From a virus, in IMG/VR virus record IMGVR_UViG_3300043395_003010, positions 1 through 45,594 of that record: a stretch of 45,594 nt of DNA. One strand, written 5' to 3'. Below are positions 29,580 through 37,818 of the stretch, piece after piece. The notes under the pieces are model-generated. The model had not been told where the DNA came from. It ran no database searches and saw only the letters and a program-made list of their open reading frames with translations. Within the stretch, counting starts at the first letter, position 1. Each line of letters starts with the position of its first letter. The position numbers were made by a program, and so were the translations under genes.

Positions 29580-31163
29580 ATGATCACGGATCTGCTCTTC
29601 CAAATCAAGAGCTTGTCACGCGCCATTTACTATGTGACCGATGAAGAGGACCGTCTTCTTCTCGAATTGTCCAAGGAACTTGGCGAAGGCAGCGAGCGTG
29701 CTTGGGTTTTCAATTCAGCGATGGGGCTCCGCAAGATCAAGGAGTACATCGAGGACTGGACGACCAGGGCGCACGCTGTCAACGACAAGCAACGGGACAT
29801 CCACGAAGCCCTCATCCAAGTTTACCGGGACGATCCTAAGAAGCATGTCAACTTCTACATCTTCACGGACGCAGAGCATTACCTCCGAGAGACTATGGTG
29901 CAGCGTAGGATCCTTAATATCCTGCACCAGTCCAACGAACTGAAGTATGTCAAGATTCTCATCTTCATCGGGACTCGCAAGTTCCTCCCGATCAATTTGG
30001 CGCGCTACTTCCAGGTCGTTCAGGACAAAGGGCTCGCGGCCGAAGAGATCACCTCTCTCGTGGGGGATATCTCGACGCACCTACAGATGCCGCCCCCAGT
30101 GGAGTCCGACAAGATCTTCAAGGGGTTCACTTCTTTTGAGATCAAGTCCGCGATCTCTCAGTCGATCATCAAGACGAAGGGCCGCGGGCGAGAGGGCGCT
30201 CGCATCGACCCTGCTTTAATCACGGACTTCAAGCGTCAACAGCTCACGAAGACGGAGCTGGTCCAGTACATCGACACGTCAAAGTTCTCATTCAAAGATG
30301 TGGGCGGTATTCAACGATTCAAGGAATGGGCTTCCCGAACGAAGGCGTGCTGGACTCCAGAGGGTCGGGCGTTCGGCTTGAGACCCCCGAAGGGGGTTCT
30401 ATGTGTCGGTTTGTGGGGGTGCGGTAAGAGCCTCGCAACGAAGGCTATGGGGCACGCCTGGCAGCTTCCCGTCGTACAGCTAGAGATGGGGCGCCTTCGG
30501 TCAAATCAGGTCGGTGAGTCCGAAGCCAACGCTTATCGGGCGCTGCGCATCATCGAGTCCGTCGCCCCATGCGTGGTCTGGGCGGACGAAGCCGAGAAGA
30601 GCCTGTCGGGTGCTCATTCTAGCTCGCATAGCGACGCTGGAACCACCTCACGTATGATCGGCATCCTATCCACCTGGCTCCAAGAGACGGATGCCCCGGT
30701 GTGCTTCGCCATGACAGCCAACTCGCTTCAGACGCTTCCCGTTGAGTTCGTCAATCGTCTCGACGAACGCTTCTTCTTCGACCTCCCATCCGAAGAGGAC
30801 CGGGTAGACATCCTGAAGATCCACCTGCGAAAGATGAACCAAGACCCGTCCCGCTTTGAGTTGGTGGAGCTAGCGGACAAAGCCAAGCATATGGTCGGGC
30901 GAGAGATCGAGCAAGCCATAGGCGCGGCGATGATCGAATCGTTTCACGCGGGCAAGCCTTCTCTGGATCAAGACATCCTGATTGAGATCCTTATGCGCAA
31001 GCCTCGCATTGTGAAGACGATGGTCGAGGAGATTCGTCACGTTCGGGATTGGGTCGGGTGGGATGCGGAAACGAACGATGGGATTCGAGCCCGTTTCGCG
31101 GCTCCTCCAAATAAGAAGGAAGGCATCTTCAACTTTGTTGAAGAGGGCGGAAAGGAAATATGA
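29580..31163 (+). CDS. Ycf46-like AAA ATPase
   Basis: 527 residues from ATG 29580. The first 250 residues form the N-domain found in Ycf46-type proteins (AIYYVTDEEDRLLLEL, KYVKILIFIGTRKFLP). The AAA core has GLRPPKGVLCVGLWGCGKS (Walker A near residue 277), CVVWADEAEKSLSG (Walker B), the sensor region FAMTANSLQTLP and Arg-rich EFVNRLDERFFFDLPSEEDR. An uncommon feature is ADEAEK instead of the usual DEIDK. Such ATPases use ATP to remodel proteins, and the family's substrates are not known. It is grouped with DUF2997-like and DUF1257-like genes upstream, and overlaps the next gene. Confidence 0.85.
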   Translation: MITDLLFQIKSLSRAIYYVTDEEDRLLLELSKELGEGSERAWVFNSAMGLRKIKEYIEDWTTRAHAVNDKQRDIHEALIQVYRDDPKKHVNFYIFTDAEHYLRETMVQRRILNILHQSNELKYVKILIFIGTRKFLPINLARYFQVVQDKGLAAEEITSLVGDISTHLQMPPPVESDKIFKGFTSFEIKSAISQSIIKTKGRGREGARIDPALITDFKRQQLTKTELVQYIDTSKFSFKDVGGIQRFKEWASRTKACWTPEGRAFGLRPPKGVLCVGLWGCGKSLATKAMGHAWQLPVVQLEMGRLRSNQVGESEANAYRALRIIESVAPCVVWADEAEKSLSGAHSSSHSDAGTTSRMIGILSTWLQETDAPVCFAMTANSLQTLPVEFVNRLDERFFFDLPSEEDRVDILKIHLRKMNQDPSRFELVELADKAKHMVGREIEQAIGAAMIESFHAGKPSLDQDILIEILMRKPRIVKTMVEEIRHVRDWVGWDAETNDGIRARFAAPPNKKEGIFNFVEEGGKEI

Positions 31164-32293
31164 CCACCGAAGCCCTCGCTCGTATCGAGATCCACGTACA
31201 CTCCCTTGCGAAGCCATCGGCGGAAGGTCTGCTACATGCGCGTCAAGCCATAGGCAAGAACCAAGAGTTACGGGAGGTATTCCTCAAGGCTCGTGAGGAT
31301 GCATCGACAGCCCCGGCTCTTGCCGAATGCCTCCAGCCTCTTCTGACCAAGGTTCTGGGGACGGACGCCACTGAAGAAGCCCGTTACCTCGCTGACGAGT
31401 ACGTTCAAGCGGGGAACGCTGTCCTCATTATTTCTCGCGAAACCGGACGGGCCGTTGCAAAGGTCACGGACGAGGACCTATGGGTACCGAAGGTGCCCCC
31501 GCGTCACGTGATGGTCAAGGGCCAGTCTGGTGACGCGAAGACTATGGCGCCAAGGTTACGCCCTGAGATTGAGGGATTCCTTGTCCAACGGATGTTTGAC
31601 GAGGAGCGGGAGCAAAATCTGTTCTTCGACATGATGACGAAGGTCGAAGCAACAGCTCTCATAGGGCCTGAGAGCGATCGGCGCCTGCTTCCCGTGACCA
31701 GGAAGGGGCGTAAGACAGCCCTCGAAGAGATCCGGGCGGCCCTCCCAGATCTCCTTCCGACCGGCGCTCTAGGGGCGTCTAGGCAGTTTCTCGACTGCTT
31801 TGATTTCGTGACTTCCGAGTGTTCCCCGACGGGCCTCCTTCGCCTGTCTGGTGTTGCAGAGACGCATGTCTCAGTGCCTATACAGGACCCCAAGGCGTTT
31901 AATCTTCGCCACGATGTTCCAACACGTTTGCTTGCAGTCATCGCGGCTCGATGGTCGCGGCTCATTGCATCGGCTCTAGTTGGGGCAGTTCAACCCACGG
32001 CGGCAGAAGGTGCCCATGGGTGTGCTGTGTGGCTCGCTCCTTCGACTCACGCCGAGGGACTCAAAAGTCGTGCCCCCGTACTCGTAATCGATGGAGGACA
32101 GGCACTCGGCCTACGTGCAAAGGCGGGCAGCGTTCTCTTGGAGCGGGCAGCGGTCAAGTGTATGGCTCGTGAGGTCCATGACCGCTGGGATGTGGGAGCG
32201 TCGATTCCCTACACATTGTGGGTGAACCCTAAGCACGTCTTCCAAGCACCCGCTGTGGAGATCCAAACTAACTTCATTGCCGAGGTCGTGTAA
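31160..32293 (+). CDS. Unknown protein coupled to AAA ATPase
   Basis: 377 residues, starting at ATG 31160 with a four-base ATGA overlap with the ATPase stop, so strongly coupled. It is alpha-beta in character, with helical TTEALARIEIHVHSLAKPSA, LQPLLTKVLGTDATEEARYLADEY and a C-terminal half rich in strands (VLVIDGGQALGLRAKAG, IPYTLWVNPKHVFQAP). No motif recognised. It may be a substrate, adaptor or effector of the ATPase. Overlap TAATG with the next gene. Confidence 0.6.
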   Translation: MTTEALARIEIHVHSLAKPSAEGLLHARQAIGKNQELREVFLKAREDASTAPALAECLQPLLTKVLGTDATEEARYLADEYVQAGNAVLIISRETGRAVAKVTDEDLWVPKVPPRHVMVKGQSGDAKTMAPRLRPEIEGFLVQRMFDEEREQNLFFDMMTKVEATALIGPESDRRLLPVTRKGRKTALEEIRAALPDLLPTGALGASRQFLDCFDFVTSECSPTGLLRLSGVAETHVSVPIQDPKAFNLRHDVPTRLLAVIAARWSRLIASALVGAVQPTAAEGAHGCAVWLAPSTHAEGLKSRAPVLVIDGGQALGLRAKAGSVLLERAAVKCMAREVHDRWDVGASIPYTLWVNPKHVFQAPAVEIQTNFIAEVV

Positions 32294-32580
32294 TGGCCCA
32301 GTTCTACTCGTTCGTTGTATGGTCTCCTGGAGAGGTGCCCGTGCCCGAAGCAATGACTCTCTTGGAGTACGGGTCCAACACGTTCAACGTTGTGGTCAAA
32401 AACCTAGACGAATTCAAGTCCTATCTGGAAGGGCAGGGCGTCAAGATCCATCAATGCAACTCTCTTGATGAATTCGCAGAGAGCGAGATCCCGATCGCCT
32501 ATGACCTTCTCCCAGGTGAGAAACTACAGGGATTGTTGCCAGGAGAGCTTGAAAATGACAGATTCGAGGCCCCCTCCTGA
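32293..32580 (+). CDS. Small unknown protein
   Basis: 95 residues from ATG 32293, overlapping the previous stop as TAATG. The sequence YSFVVWSPGEVPVPEAMTLL and FNVVVKNLDEFKSYLEGQGV reads as a compact alpha/beta protein with acidic helices. No family recognised. Its stop lies inside the next gene, so the cluster is an unbroken operon from 28974. Confidence 0.55.
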   Translation: MAQFYSFVVWSPGEVPVPEAMTLLEYGSNTFNVVVKNLDEFKSYLEGQGVKIHQCNSLDEFAESEIPIAYDLLPGEKLQGLLPGELENDRFEAPS

Positions 32581-32818
32581 AATTCTACGAAAGCGGGTTG
32601 TGGAGATTGTGAACCGTCTTGGAAAGCCCGCGCTGATAGGTATAGTCGCCGTCCAACTTGGATGGTGGGCAACGCTGGATGAAACTGAAGCCCTTCTCGA
32701 TGACCTAGTTCGAGAAGGGCTTTTGCGTAGGCTCACCCCTGATGAAGAAAAGGCGTGTTGTATGAGACACGCCTATGTTTTGGCCGATGTAGATAAGGCT
32801 CACAAGATGGTCTATTGA
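32555..32818 (+). CDS. Winged-helix-like small protein
   Basis: 87 residues from ATG 32555 with AGGAGAG upstream; a longer frame lies in the gene before it. EILRKRVVEIVNRLGKPALI, then QLGWWATLDETEALLDDLVREGLLRRLTPDE is a helix pattern with a turn and strand, typical of a winged helix-turn-helix domain (many regulators share L-x-x-L-x-x-x-G-L-I/L). It may bind DNA or be a protein-interaction wing. Last clear member of the AAA operon. Confidence 0.6.
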   Translation: MTDSRPPPEILRKRVVEIVNRLGKPALIGIVAVQLGWWATLDETEALLDDLVREGLLRRLTPDEEKACCMRHAYVLADVDKAHKMVY

Positions 32819-32836
32819 CTGTCTAGGGTGGACCGA

Positions 32837-33568
32837 ATGCAAAGACTTAGAGCCTTGTGTGACGTGGACGAGGTATTGGGTGACTTTCAATCTCCGGCAT
32901 CAGAGGTCATGGCCCGTGTAACTCAACGACCTTACAATCCGGACGGTATCAGATGGGACCTATTCGCGGACCTCTCCAGAGACGAGCTGAAGGCTGTCTT
33001 CGCAGAGATAGAGCGGCCTGGCTGGTGCTCTGCTATACAGCCTAAACCAGGAGCAGTGGAGTTCATCAACGAACTGCGCACTATCTGCGATGTGTTTGTG
33101 GTGACCTCTCCGTTCCACAGTAAAACGTGGGTCCACGAACGGGACGCCTGGCTGGAAGAACGATTCGGATTTAAGAGGCACGAGATTGTTTACACGAAGG
33201 CAAAGCACCTTGTGGTGGGTGACGTCTTCCTCGACGACAATCCGAAGCATGTAGACGAATGGCGAGCAGCGCACCCAGGGAAGCTCGGCCTCTTGTGGCA
33301 TATCCCGAACACACGCCTGATCCCCCATCAGCATAGGGTTCACACGTGGCAAGAAGTCCTCGACAAGGTGCGCCAGTTTGCAAAGTTCCCCTCGGTTTAC
33401 GACCTCTTACGTAAAGCTGAGTGGCGCTACGCGGAAATGGCCAACGCCCTCGGTATGGAGAAGGTCTGTCTTGACTGTGGGCCAGCGGGGCCGGGCGCGG
33501 GGCACAAGGACGGATGTGCGGTCGATGCCATCCTGACCTCGGTGTATGGGACGGACCGAGGTTCCTGA
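32837..33568 (+). CDS. HAD-family 5'-nucleotidase-like protein
   Basis: 243 residues from ATG 32837; GTG 32828 is a poorer start. Motif I is RALCDVDEVLGDFQS (catalytic DxD; the usual DGV is DEV), motif II is VFVVTSPFHSK, the catalytic Lys region is TKAKHLVVGDV, and motif III/IV is FLDDNPKHVDEW. This layout is that of deoxyribonucleotidases of the NT5C/NT5D type, used by phages to adjust nucleotide pools. A C-terminal extension ends in CLDCGPAGPGAGHKDGC, unlike the family core and possibly metal-binding. Followed by an endonuclease remnant. Confidence 0.75.
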   Translation: MQRLRALCDVDEVLGDFQSPASEVMARVTQRPYNPDGIRWDLFADLSRDELKAVFAEIERPGWCSAIQPKPGAVEFINELRTICDVFVVTSPFHSKTWVHERDAWLEERFGFKRHEIVYTKAKHLVVGDVFLDDNPKHVDEWRAAHPGKLGLLWHIPNTRLIPHQHRVHTWQEVLDKVRQFAKFPSVYDLLRKAEWRYAEMANALGMEKVCLDCGPAGPGAGHKDGCAVDAILTSVYGTDRGS

Positions 33569-33579
33569 TCAGGCAGCCA

Positions 33580-33773
33580 ATGGGGCGTTTCGTGGATTTG
33601 ACCGGCCGTCGTTTCGGCCGCCTTGTTGTACTTCAACGAGTGGGTTCGACCCACGGCGGGTCTGCACTGACTGTAATAGTTACAAGGGCGATCGTACCTA
33701 CGATGCCTTCCTAACCCTCATCTCTAAGATTCACAACCATAAGGTGGCAAATGAAGCTCAAAGTCATAGATAA
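33580..33773 (+). pseudogene. Broken HNH/AP2-type homing endonuclease remnant
   Basis: ATG 33580 begins GRFVDLTGRRFGRLVVLQRV, the standard start of phage endonuclease-like AP2/HNH proteins, but this frame degenerates after about 25 codons. In another frame CTDCNSYKGDRTYDAFLTLI matches the C-terminal part of HNH enzymes (CNxxKGD...F). The central active-site region is missing. The two pieces are about 60 bases apart, so a deletion with frameshift is the simplest reading. The second fragment overlaps the thyX-like gene start (33751). Confidence 0.6.
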
Positions 33774-35079
33774 CCTGTCCCCTGAAGACGTGGCCATGTT
33801 GCAGGCCCTCTATTCGAGGAGCGCCGAGTCTGTAGATGTTCATCTTGCGAAGGTCCGCGCTTCGGATTCAGGTAAGTTTATGGAGCGCTTCTACGTTGGG
33901 TACGGCCACAAAAGCATCGCCGACTGTGGATCTACGACCATCTTCATCGAGGATGTGAGCATACTTGCGGCTAAAGCAATACAGGACTGGCCCTTGTATA
34001 GTGGGCAAGAAACTTCTACTCGTTATGTGGAGATGGCCACAAGGGCCATCGTAGATCCCGTCGGGTCAACGCAGTCGAAGGCTATCCTGGACCGCTGGAT
34101 GAACTTCTACGTGTCGAACCAGGACCGGGTGGCGGCCCACGTTCGAGCGAAGCACCCGAAGCGTGCCGACGAGAAAGAGGACGTGTACGAGCGTGCCGTG
34201 AAAGCCCGTACCTTCGACATCCTTCGCGCCTTCCTACCCGCGGGCATCACGACGCAGCTCTCATGGCATACGAATCTGAGGCAGGCGGGCGACCACCTGG
34301 TGCTTCTAGCGAAGCATCCCTCTGCGGAGATCCGTGACCTGGCTGTCTCTCTGCGAGGGCTCCTCGGAGAGCAATACCCGTCGAGTGGACTTGGGTTGAG
34401 CCTAGCTTCCGTGAGCGGCGTTGGGAACTCGACGGGGGCGCAGGAGCGGGAGGCATGGGAAAGTGGGCTCGCGTCGGAGTATACCTACCCATTCGTCAAC
34501 GCACGAGTCTTCCGATCCTCCGTCGATCAGGAGGAGCTTGGTGCCTATACAGCGACGCTCAAGTCTCGGCCTCGGGGCTCTGTGCTCCCGCACTTTCTCT
34601 CAGACCTAGGGCAGATCAAGTACGGCAGTACGATTGATTTCGGCTCGTTCCGGGACATTCAGAGACATCGGAACGGTGTTTGCCGGATGCCCCTACTCAC
34701 CACGGAGTATGGGTTCGAGCCCTGGTACACTAGCCAGCTCGATGAAGCGTTGATTCGGGAAGCGGAGGCGCTCATCGCGGAACAGACCGCGGCGATAAAT
34801 GCCGCGTCGGAGGACCCCGTGGTGCGTCAGTATTACACGGCGCTGGGCTTCATCGTCCCTTGCCAGGTGACCTACGGTCTCCCCGCGGCCATATACGTGA
34901 TGGAGCTTCGCTCGGGTAAGACCGTGCACCCGACGCTCCGACGCTTTATCGCGGGCATGATTCGTCAATTCGAGGCGGAGTTCCCCTACGTGAAGCTCCA
35001 CGTGGATAAGGACCCCGACGACTGGGACGTGCGCCGAGGGACGCAGACGATCGTCGCGCGGGAGTTGCACGCCCCATGA
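33751..35079 (+). CDS. ThyX-like (flavin-dependent thymidylate synthase family) protein
   Basis: 442 residues. The opening, VAMLQALYSRSAESVDVHLA, then ERFYVGYGHKSIADCGSTTI and DWPLYSGQETSTRYVEMA, has the fold and motifs of the long ThyX-like family present in bacteria and large phages. The central helices LSWHTNLRQAGDHLVLLAKH and later DIQRHRNGVCRMPLL follow. The diagnostic RHRxxSxNExSxRY motif of active ThyX is replaced by QRHRNGVCRMP, while STRY is present near the N-terminus, so flavin use is uncertain. It may make dTMP or a variant nucleotide. Overlaps the next gene by ATGA. Confidence 0.7.
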   Translation: MKLKVIDNLSPEDVAMLQALYSRSAESVDVHLAKVRASDSGKFMERFYVGYGHKSIADCGSTTIFIEDVSILAAKAIQDWPLYSGQETSTRYVEMATRAIVDPVGSTQSKAILDRWMNFYVSNQDRVAAHVRAKHPKRADEKEDVYERAVKARTFDILRAFLPAGITTQLSWHTNLRQAGDHLVLLAKHPSAEIRDLAVSLRGLLGEQYPSSGLGLSLASVSGVGNSTGAQEREAWESGLASEYTYPFVNARVFRSSVDQEELGAYTATLKSRPRGSVLPHFLSDLGQIKYGSTIDFGSFRDIQRHRNGVCRMPLLTTEYGFEPWYTSQLDEALIREAEALIAEQTAAINAASEDPVVRQYYTALGFIVPCQVTYGLPAAIYVMELRSGKTVHPTLRRFIAGMIRQFEAEFPYVKLHVDKDPDDWDVRRGTQTIVARELHAP

Positions 35080-35660
35080 AACTCGTGAAGGCCAACGCAA
35101 AAGACGGCGCCTGGCTCAAAGATCTTGAAAAGGAGATATGGCCCACACCTCCAGCCCCACCTCCCGAGAAGCGGGATTCTGTTGCCCCCGTACCTCCACT
35201 CTCTGAGGAGAACAGGAAGTGGATGCAGGATTTGGAGAAGGAGCTATGGCCCAAGAGCCATAAGAACGGCGTCGTTTCTCTGAAAGCTTACCGGTTCCTC
35301 ACGGAGGGCGAGCTAGAGCACTTGACGAGCATTCTTGAAAGCGGCTCTGTCGTGGTGGAGATGATCTGTACGAATATGTTCGGGGGTTACGGTATTCGGA
35401 TCTACGAGCACGAGCCTTACCCGCACGTGGGACCGCAATTCATCCTCTGCGTAATCGAAGACCATCTACCCCTCTCGGATGGTCGAAAAGCGCGGCCGGG
35501 GGGGCACCACAAGCTTGACGACGAGGATCACGTTCCCGGATCTGGTTCGACGCGTGCGTGGGAGTACTTTTCGAAATACACGCACACGAAGTCCATGAAG
35601 GCTATGTGCGAGCACTACAAGTTGAACAAACCGGAAGAGCGCTCCTACTATGATTATTGA
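35076..35660 (+). CDS. Unknown protein with duplicated WxxDLEKExWP motif
   Basis: 194 residues, ATGA overlap with the ThyX-like gene. The N-terminus contains AWLKDLEKEIWPTPPAPPP and again WMQDLEKELWPKSHK some 40 residues later, an internal repeat with a Pro-rich link. The rest (FLTEGELEHLTSILESGSVV, GGYGIRIYEHEPYPHVGPQF) is an alpha/beta domain without a known motif. The repeat could bind a partner twice. Start is firm. Confidence 0.6.
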   Translation: MKLVKANAKDGAWLKDLEKEIWPTPPAPPPEKRDSVAPVPPLSEENRKWMQDLEKELWPKSHKNGVVSLKAYRFLTEGELEHLTSILESGSVVVEMICTNMFGGYGIRIYEHEPYPHVGPQFILCVIEDHLPLSDGRKARPGGHHKLDDEDHVPGSGSTRAWEYFSKYTHTKSMKAMCEHYKLNKPEERSYYDY

Positions 35661-35673
35661 CGAGGCATCCTAA

Positions 35674-36045
35674 ATGAGCGGTACACATCTTTTCGCTGTG
35701 CAGGCCCTAAAAGGGGACTCTCGCGCGAGTGTAGCAAAGACCATCTTCGATAAAGCACGTGCTCGAACGATTGGTTTCGCAGCCTTGGAGTTCATGGATG
35801 AGTTCACCGTAGGGTCCCATCGGTTTCTACGGTTCCGAATAGATGTCGATCCTTCCCCTATACTCAACGATCTTCTTTCCGAGAGAGGCGTGATCGGACG
35901 GTCCGGCTCGTATAAAGTGAGGTTCCCGTCAGGACGTACGGCGGACATTTCGCATACGACAATGCAGAGCGAACCCCGGGCGCTGTACGTGTTTCGTGGA
36001 ACCAATAGCAAGCACTGGGAGAGGCAATTCGCCGACCTCTCTTAG
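35674..36045 (+). CDS. Unknown protein
   Basis: 123 residues from ATG 35674. Strand-rich and basic with FAVQALKGDSRASVAKTIFD, FAALEFMDEFTVGSHRFLRF and LYVFRGTNSKHWERQ. No known motif. Located between the repeat-bearing protein and a long zinc-motif protein, all on +, so probably in the same operon. A hairpin leader follows. Confidence 0.55.
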   Translation: MSGTHLFAVQALKGDSRASVAKTIFDKARARTIGFAALEFMDEFTVGSHRFLRFRIDVDPSPILNDLLSERGVIGRSGSYKVRFPSGRTADISHTTMQSEPRALYVFRGTNSKHWERQFADLS

Positions 36046-36058
36046 ATTTCTTATGCAC

Positions 36059-36083
36059 AGGTAGGTGAAGGGAGAGCCTACCT
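36059..36083 (+). promoter_or_regulatory. Leader hairpin placing the ribosome-binding site in its loop
   Basis: AGGTAGG (36059-36065) and CCTACCT (36077-36083) form a 7-bp stem, and AAGGGAG, the likely ribosome-binding site for ATG 36085, lies in the eleven-base loop. The ATG follows one base after the stem, so access could depend on temperature, RNase or a protein. Confidence 0.5.
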
Positions 36084-36084
36084 C

Positions 36085-37818
36085 ATGTTTTTCATTATGG
36101 CCGCGGATAGACCCTTAGGTGGGACGGATGCTGATTTGCCTCGTTACGAGGCCCTCCTCGATTCGCTTAACGAGCTGGACTTGCGTCCGCCGTCCACGAG
36201 CGACGCCTATTGGGAGCGTATCCGTGACCGTTTACTGTCGTACTCGGTCAGTCAGGAACTCCCTAAGGCCATCAAAGAGTGGGCTCGAAAGGGAATGCCT
36301 ACGGAAGAGCCGGGATCGCACTGTGAACTTTGCGACAAGTTTCCGATTACGTGGAAGTTCCCCATCTATAATAAGGCCCGCCGCAAGACCATCAACATCG
36401 GGTCAGAGTGCATTGTCAATTTTACGCACATCCGGTTCCAGTCAGATCTCGACACGATTAAGGTTCTGACCCTAGGTGAGATCAAGAACATCCGCCGTAG
36501 GCGCGAGAAGAAAAAGACTCGGACCCGAGAAGAGAACGAGTCCGATGACCTGCTCGACCTAGAGCGAGCGATCAAAGACTTCGTACGCATTGCCGGGACG
36601 GGAGAGGACTTTCCCATCCTGAAGCACATGTATGCGATGAACGACATCCTCAGGGTTTTGAAGCTCCTTGGAGTGAAGTCCCCGGCGGTGGTATCGGGCG
36701 ACAAGGCCCTCATGGCTTGCGTATCGATCAAGCACCTAGCGACACCTCTCGGGATAACCGGCAACCAGGATCTCGGTATCGTGGAGCTAGCCCGAGAGAT
36801 CATCCACAGGAGGAACTTGCGGAGCCGGAAACAGCTCCTCCAGTCACTTCGGGATCACCTGATCACTGTCTTCAAGCCTGTCCCGAACGAGGCCCTCATC
36901 CGCCTTTACGACGAGTTCGATGACAAGCGTCGCACCATGGTTTCAGACGTCCGCGCGAAGAAGGTAGCCTTCGACGAGAAGATGCGGGCCAAGTATCAGG
37001 ACTTTTCGAAATTCGTAGATCGATACGAGCACCTCCAGTTCACACTCGAAGCGGGCCTCACGGCGGCCCGCAAAGAGACCGAGGCTCGGGTCCAGAAATA
37101 CGAAGCCCTTGTCATGGATAAGGGCCTCATAGCCCGTCTAACGCCGATGAGTGGGGCCGCAGTCCCACAGATGTTCGATACATCTGCGTTGTTTCCGGAG
37201 GTGGAGCTTCGCCGCTTTCCTTCGGCTCTGACGAAAGCCGCGGCCAGCTTGGCGGACTTCCTTTATGCAGTCCGCCATGGAGATGACAAGCGGGTGGTGA
37301 GTGCTCTAGCCGATAAGTTCAACCGTCCCATTCAGGACGTAGCGGGTGTGCAAGCCGCTCTACTGCAAGCAGCAGACGATAACATCGTTCTGCCTGAATC
37401 CCGTGGAACGAAGACGATCGACGACTTCATCGAACTTATGGAACTACAGTCCCCGGCCGTCGTGCGTCTTCTCATCAAAGAGGTCGATGACCTTTCAAAT
37501 GTCCGCTTTGGGGAGGCTCTCCTGTTTGACAGGATGCAGAAAGAGCTAGGCTTCGACGTGGAGGATACGTTCCGGTACTTTGATGCCTATAACGACGCGG
37601 ACGCAAAGGCGTGCCGGAAGCTTGTGTCGAACTTCCAGGTAGGCAGGAAGCCGGGACCTGACGAGTTGAGGATCTTCCTTGATCGGCGCACGTCGAAGCC
37701 GGCCAAGCCAAAGCTAAGTATGCTCGACCAGATCCGAGCGGAGATTGGATCTGATATCGGGTGGGTCATCAAGCAGGCGCGCAGGATGGCGCTCGCAGCT
37801 CTCTGGAGGGTCGCATGA
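36085..37818 (+). CDS. Large unknown protein with GSECIxNF zinc-like motif
   Basis: 577 residues, ATG 36085 (ATG 36097 also possible). Near residue 80 it has HCELCDKFPITWKFPIYN followed by TINIGSECIVNFTHI, a two-part motif (CxLC ... G-S-x-C-I-x-N-F) that recurs in many phage and bacterial hypothetical proteins and looks like a treble-clef zinc site. After this a Lys/Arg-rich helix (KNIRRRREKKKTRTREEN), then a long helical region. It may bind nucleic acid. The next gene overlaps its stop. Confidence 0.6.
   Translation: MFFIMAADRPLGGTDADLPRYEALLDSLNELDLRPPSTSDAYWERIRDRLLSYSVSQELPKAIKEWARKGMPTEEPGSHCELCDKFPITWKFPIYNKARRKTINIGSECIVNFTHIRFQSDLDTIKVLTLGEIKNIRRRREKKKTRTREENESDDLLDLERAIKDFVRIAGTGEDFPILKHMYAMNDILRVLKLLGVKSPAVVSGDKALMACVSIKHLATPLGITGNQDLGIVELAREIIHRRNLRSRKQLLQSLRDHLITVFKPVPNEALIRLYDEFDDKRRTMVSDVRAKKVAFDEKMRAKYQDFSKFVDRYEHLQFTLEAGLTAARKETEARVQKYEALVMDKGLIARLTPMSGAAVPQMFDTSALFPEVELRRFPSALTKAAASLADFLYAVRHGDDKRVVSALADKFNRPIQDVAGVQAALLQAADDNIVLPESRGTKTIDDFIELMELQSPAVVRLLIKEVDDLSNVRFGEALLFDRMQKELGFDVEDTFRYFDAYNDADAKACRKLVSNFQVGRKPGPDELRIFLDRRTSKPAKPKLSMLDQIRAEIGSDIGWVIKQARRMALAALWRVA

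Noticed and set aside
33640-33660. GTGGGTTCGACCCAC as tRNA T-arm
   Set aside because: It is a plain palindrome with a five-base loop and no other tRNA parts nearby.
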